From positions 3,856,405-3,920,404 of the forward strand of contig NC_092225.1 in NCBI RefSeq assembly GCF_036320965.1: a DNA stretch of 64,000 nucleotides. The letters are read 5' to 3'. This document shows, in pieces, positions 62,811 through 64,000 of the stretch (positions are counted from its first letter, which is position 1; each line of letters begins with the position of its first letter). The notes under the pieces are model-generated. The model ran no database searches. It was given only the letters and a program-made list of their open reading frames with translations, and was not told the DNA's origin. The stretch is from Panulirus ornatus (taxonomy: Eukaryota; Arthropoda; Malacostraca; Decapoda; Palinuridae). The position numbers and the translations under genes are program-made.

Positions 62811-62851
62811 TCCCAAGTGTACTTTCGTGTAATAATCACATCATCAGGGGA
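62811..62851 (-). ncRNA. Hammerhead ribozyme motif (PLE type)
   Basis: Minus strand: TCCC (62851-62848), CTGATGA (62847-62841), short stem II, GAAA, stem III AGT/ACT with loop AC (other copies have GC), cleavage-site T, then GGGA (62814-62811). The change lies in the predicted stem III loop and leaves all pairs intact. Confidence 0.74.
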
Positions 62852-62964
62852 GACACAAAAGAGAAATATAACAGTCAGTTGATATACATAGAAAAGACGA
62901 AGCTAGGATGCCTTTTGGTAAAAATGTGATTGTCCAGAACATACAACGAGCGTTCATAAACTTA

Positions 62965-63966
62965 TCATTTTACAAATCTTATCAACAATGAATTATGTAA
63001 TTTGTATAGACCATCACTAATATCAAGATTATAATTCTTTTTGTATTCAATAATAGGAGATTCAATGATATTTCTCTTGGTAATAATGTTAGAGTTAACA
63101 ACTGAGTTGACGTTACTCCAGTCAATACAATGATCATAGTTTTTAACATGATTAAACAAGGCATTTGATTCTTGTCCCGTTCTTATACTATATTTATGTT
63201 GCTTAAGTCTAACAGAAATATCCTTACCAGTCTGACCAACATAAAATTTATGACAGTTTCCAAAAGGAACTTTATAGATGCATCCAAGAGAATTTTCTGG
63301 TGAATTCCTGATTAAGATATTCTTTATAGTATTATTGTTGCTAAAGGCAACATTTGCATTAATGGATTTAGGCAACATGGGAAGCAAAGTGAAATAATTA
63401 TTAAAAGGGATAACTAAAAGATTCTTGGTGTCAATGAGAGGTTTGGGCTCAACTCTATAGAATGATTTCTTTACTAACTTAAGGGATTTATCAATGAAAG
63501 ATCTAAGGTACTTTAACATAGATCCAATTGAAAATATCTTCTCAAACTCATCATCAATAAACTCCGGACTGCAAATTCGTAATGCTCTAAGGAACATAGA
63601 TTAAAATGATAATAATTTAACTCTGTCATGTTGAGATGAGTAATAATGGATATATGAGCATACATTAGTGGGTTTTCTGTATATGCTAAACTTAAACTTG
63701 CTTCCTTGTCTATGGATCATGCAATCTAAAAATGGTAACAAACCATTATTTTCATTTTCTACAGTTGATTTGATGGAAGGTACTAAATTTTTAAGTAAAG
63801 GGAGAAATAGTTGTAAATTTTCATTTGTTGGCCAAACACAAAGAACATCATCTACATACCTAAACCAAATTGCATTAGAAGGTAAGATATCCTTTAGTAA
63901 TTTTGTTTCAAAAAATTCCATATAAAGGTTACTTAGTACAGGTGAAAGAGGGTTACCCATTGCCAT
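62965..63966 (-). pseudogene. PLE RT-GIY-YIG protein, one nonsense codon
   Basis: Minus-strand frame: MAMGNPLSPVLSNLYMEF (motif B), FRYVDDVLCVWP (YVDD, codons 63858-63847), FLDCMIHRQGSKFKFSIYRKP, then TAA (63603-63601) where the 27.3-kb copy has Gln. The same frame continues: RALRICSPEFIDDEFEKI, a PFNNYFTLLPMLPKS linker, and CIYKVPFGNCHKFYVGQTGKDISVRLKQH, the GIY-YIG signature with its conserved Arg and His. The C-terminus is at 62965. It may be complete except for this stop; the N-terminus is out of view. Confidence 0.87.
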
Positions 63967-64000
63967 ACCAAATTTTTGAGCATAATAATCTCCATTAAAT

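Overview
The window looks like eukaryotic intergenic DNA made almost entirely of retrotransposons. There are no operons, no tRNA or rRNA genes, and no exon-intron host gene that I can support. About thirty long (AT)n microsatellites alternate with pieces of one non-LTR retrotransposon family and one Penelope-like element (PLE) family. The style (dense (AT)n, RTE-type LINEs, hammerhead-bearing PLEs) suggests an invertebrate, and my best guess is a decapod crustacean. That is inference; nothing in the window proves the species.

The main family is a single-ORF LINE of about 3.3-3.5 kb: an AP-type endonuclease, a linker, a reverse transcriptase with FADD, and a C-terminal basic region. The single ORF of about 980 codons, lack of a gag ORF, short 3' UTR and microsatellite tail fit the RTE clade. 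Roughly twenty copies or fragments are present in both orientations, mostly 5'-truncated. The best is 39675-42974, with about 970 open codons but a start codon followed at once by a stop. Copies fall into an old group with a long 3' UTR and a younger group with about 255 bp deleted from it. A non-autonomous partner of about 235 bp carries the LINE 5' module and a LINE-like 3' hairpin (seven copies).

Layout: 1-6.5 kb, a 2.33-kb tandemly duplicated LINE/PLE/(AT)n block running into a 5'-inverted LINE; 6.8-14.1 kb, three LINEs, two of them head to head; 14.1-26.4 kb, LINEs and non-autonomous copies; 26.4-28 kb, a PLE with an inverted terminal segment; 28.3-36.9 kb, LINEs including 2.2-kb inverted arms; 37-43 kb, a truncated LINE, a duplicated upstream flank and the best LINE; 43.1-53.6 kb, decayed minus-strand LINEs and non-autonomous copies; 53.7-58.8 kb, LINE/PLE mosaic; 58.8-62.5 kb, a 5'-inverted LINE; 62.7-64 kb, the best PLE, running off the end.

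The PLE encodes an RT with YVDD plus a GIY-YIG endonuclease, and its 3' region carries a compact hammerhead ribozyme motif (five copies). The pieces suggest this relationship: the LINE RT recognises a conserved 3' hairpin shared with its non-autonomous partner, copies carry A-rich/(AT)n tails, and most copies sit inside (AT)n, as if the tail microsatellite is also the landing site.
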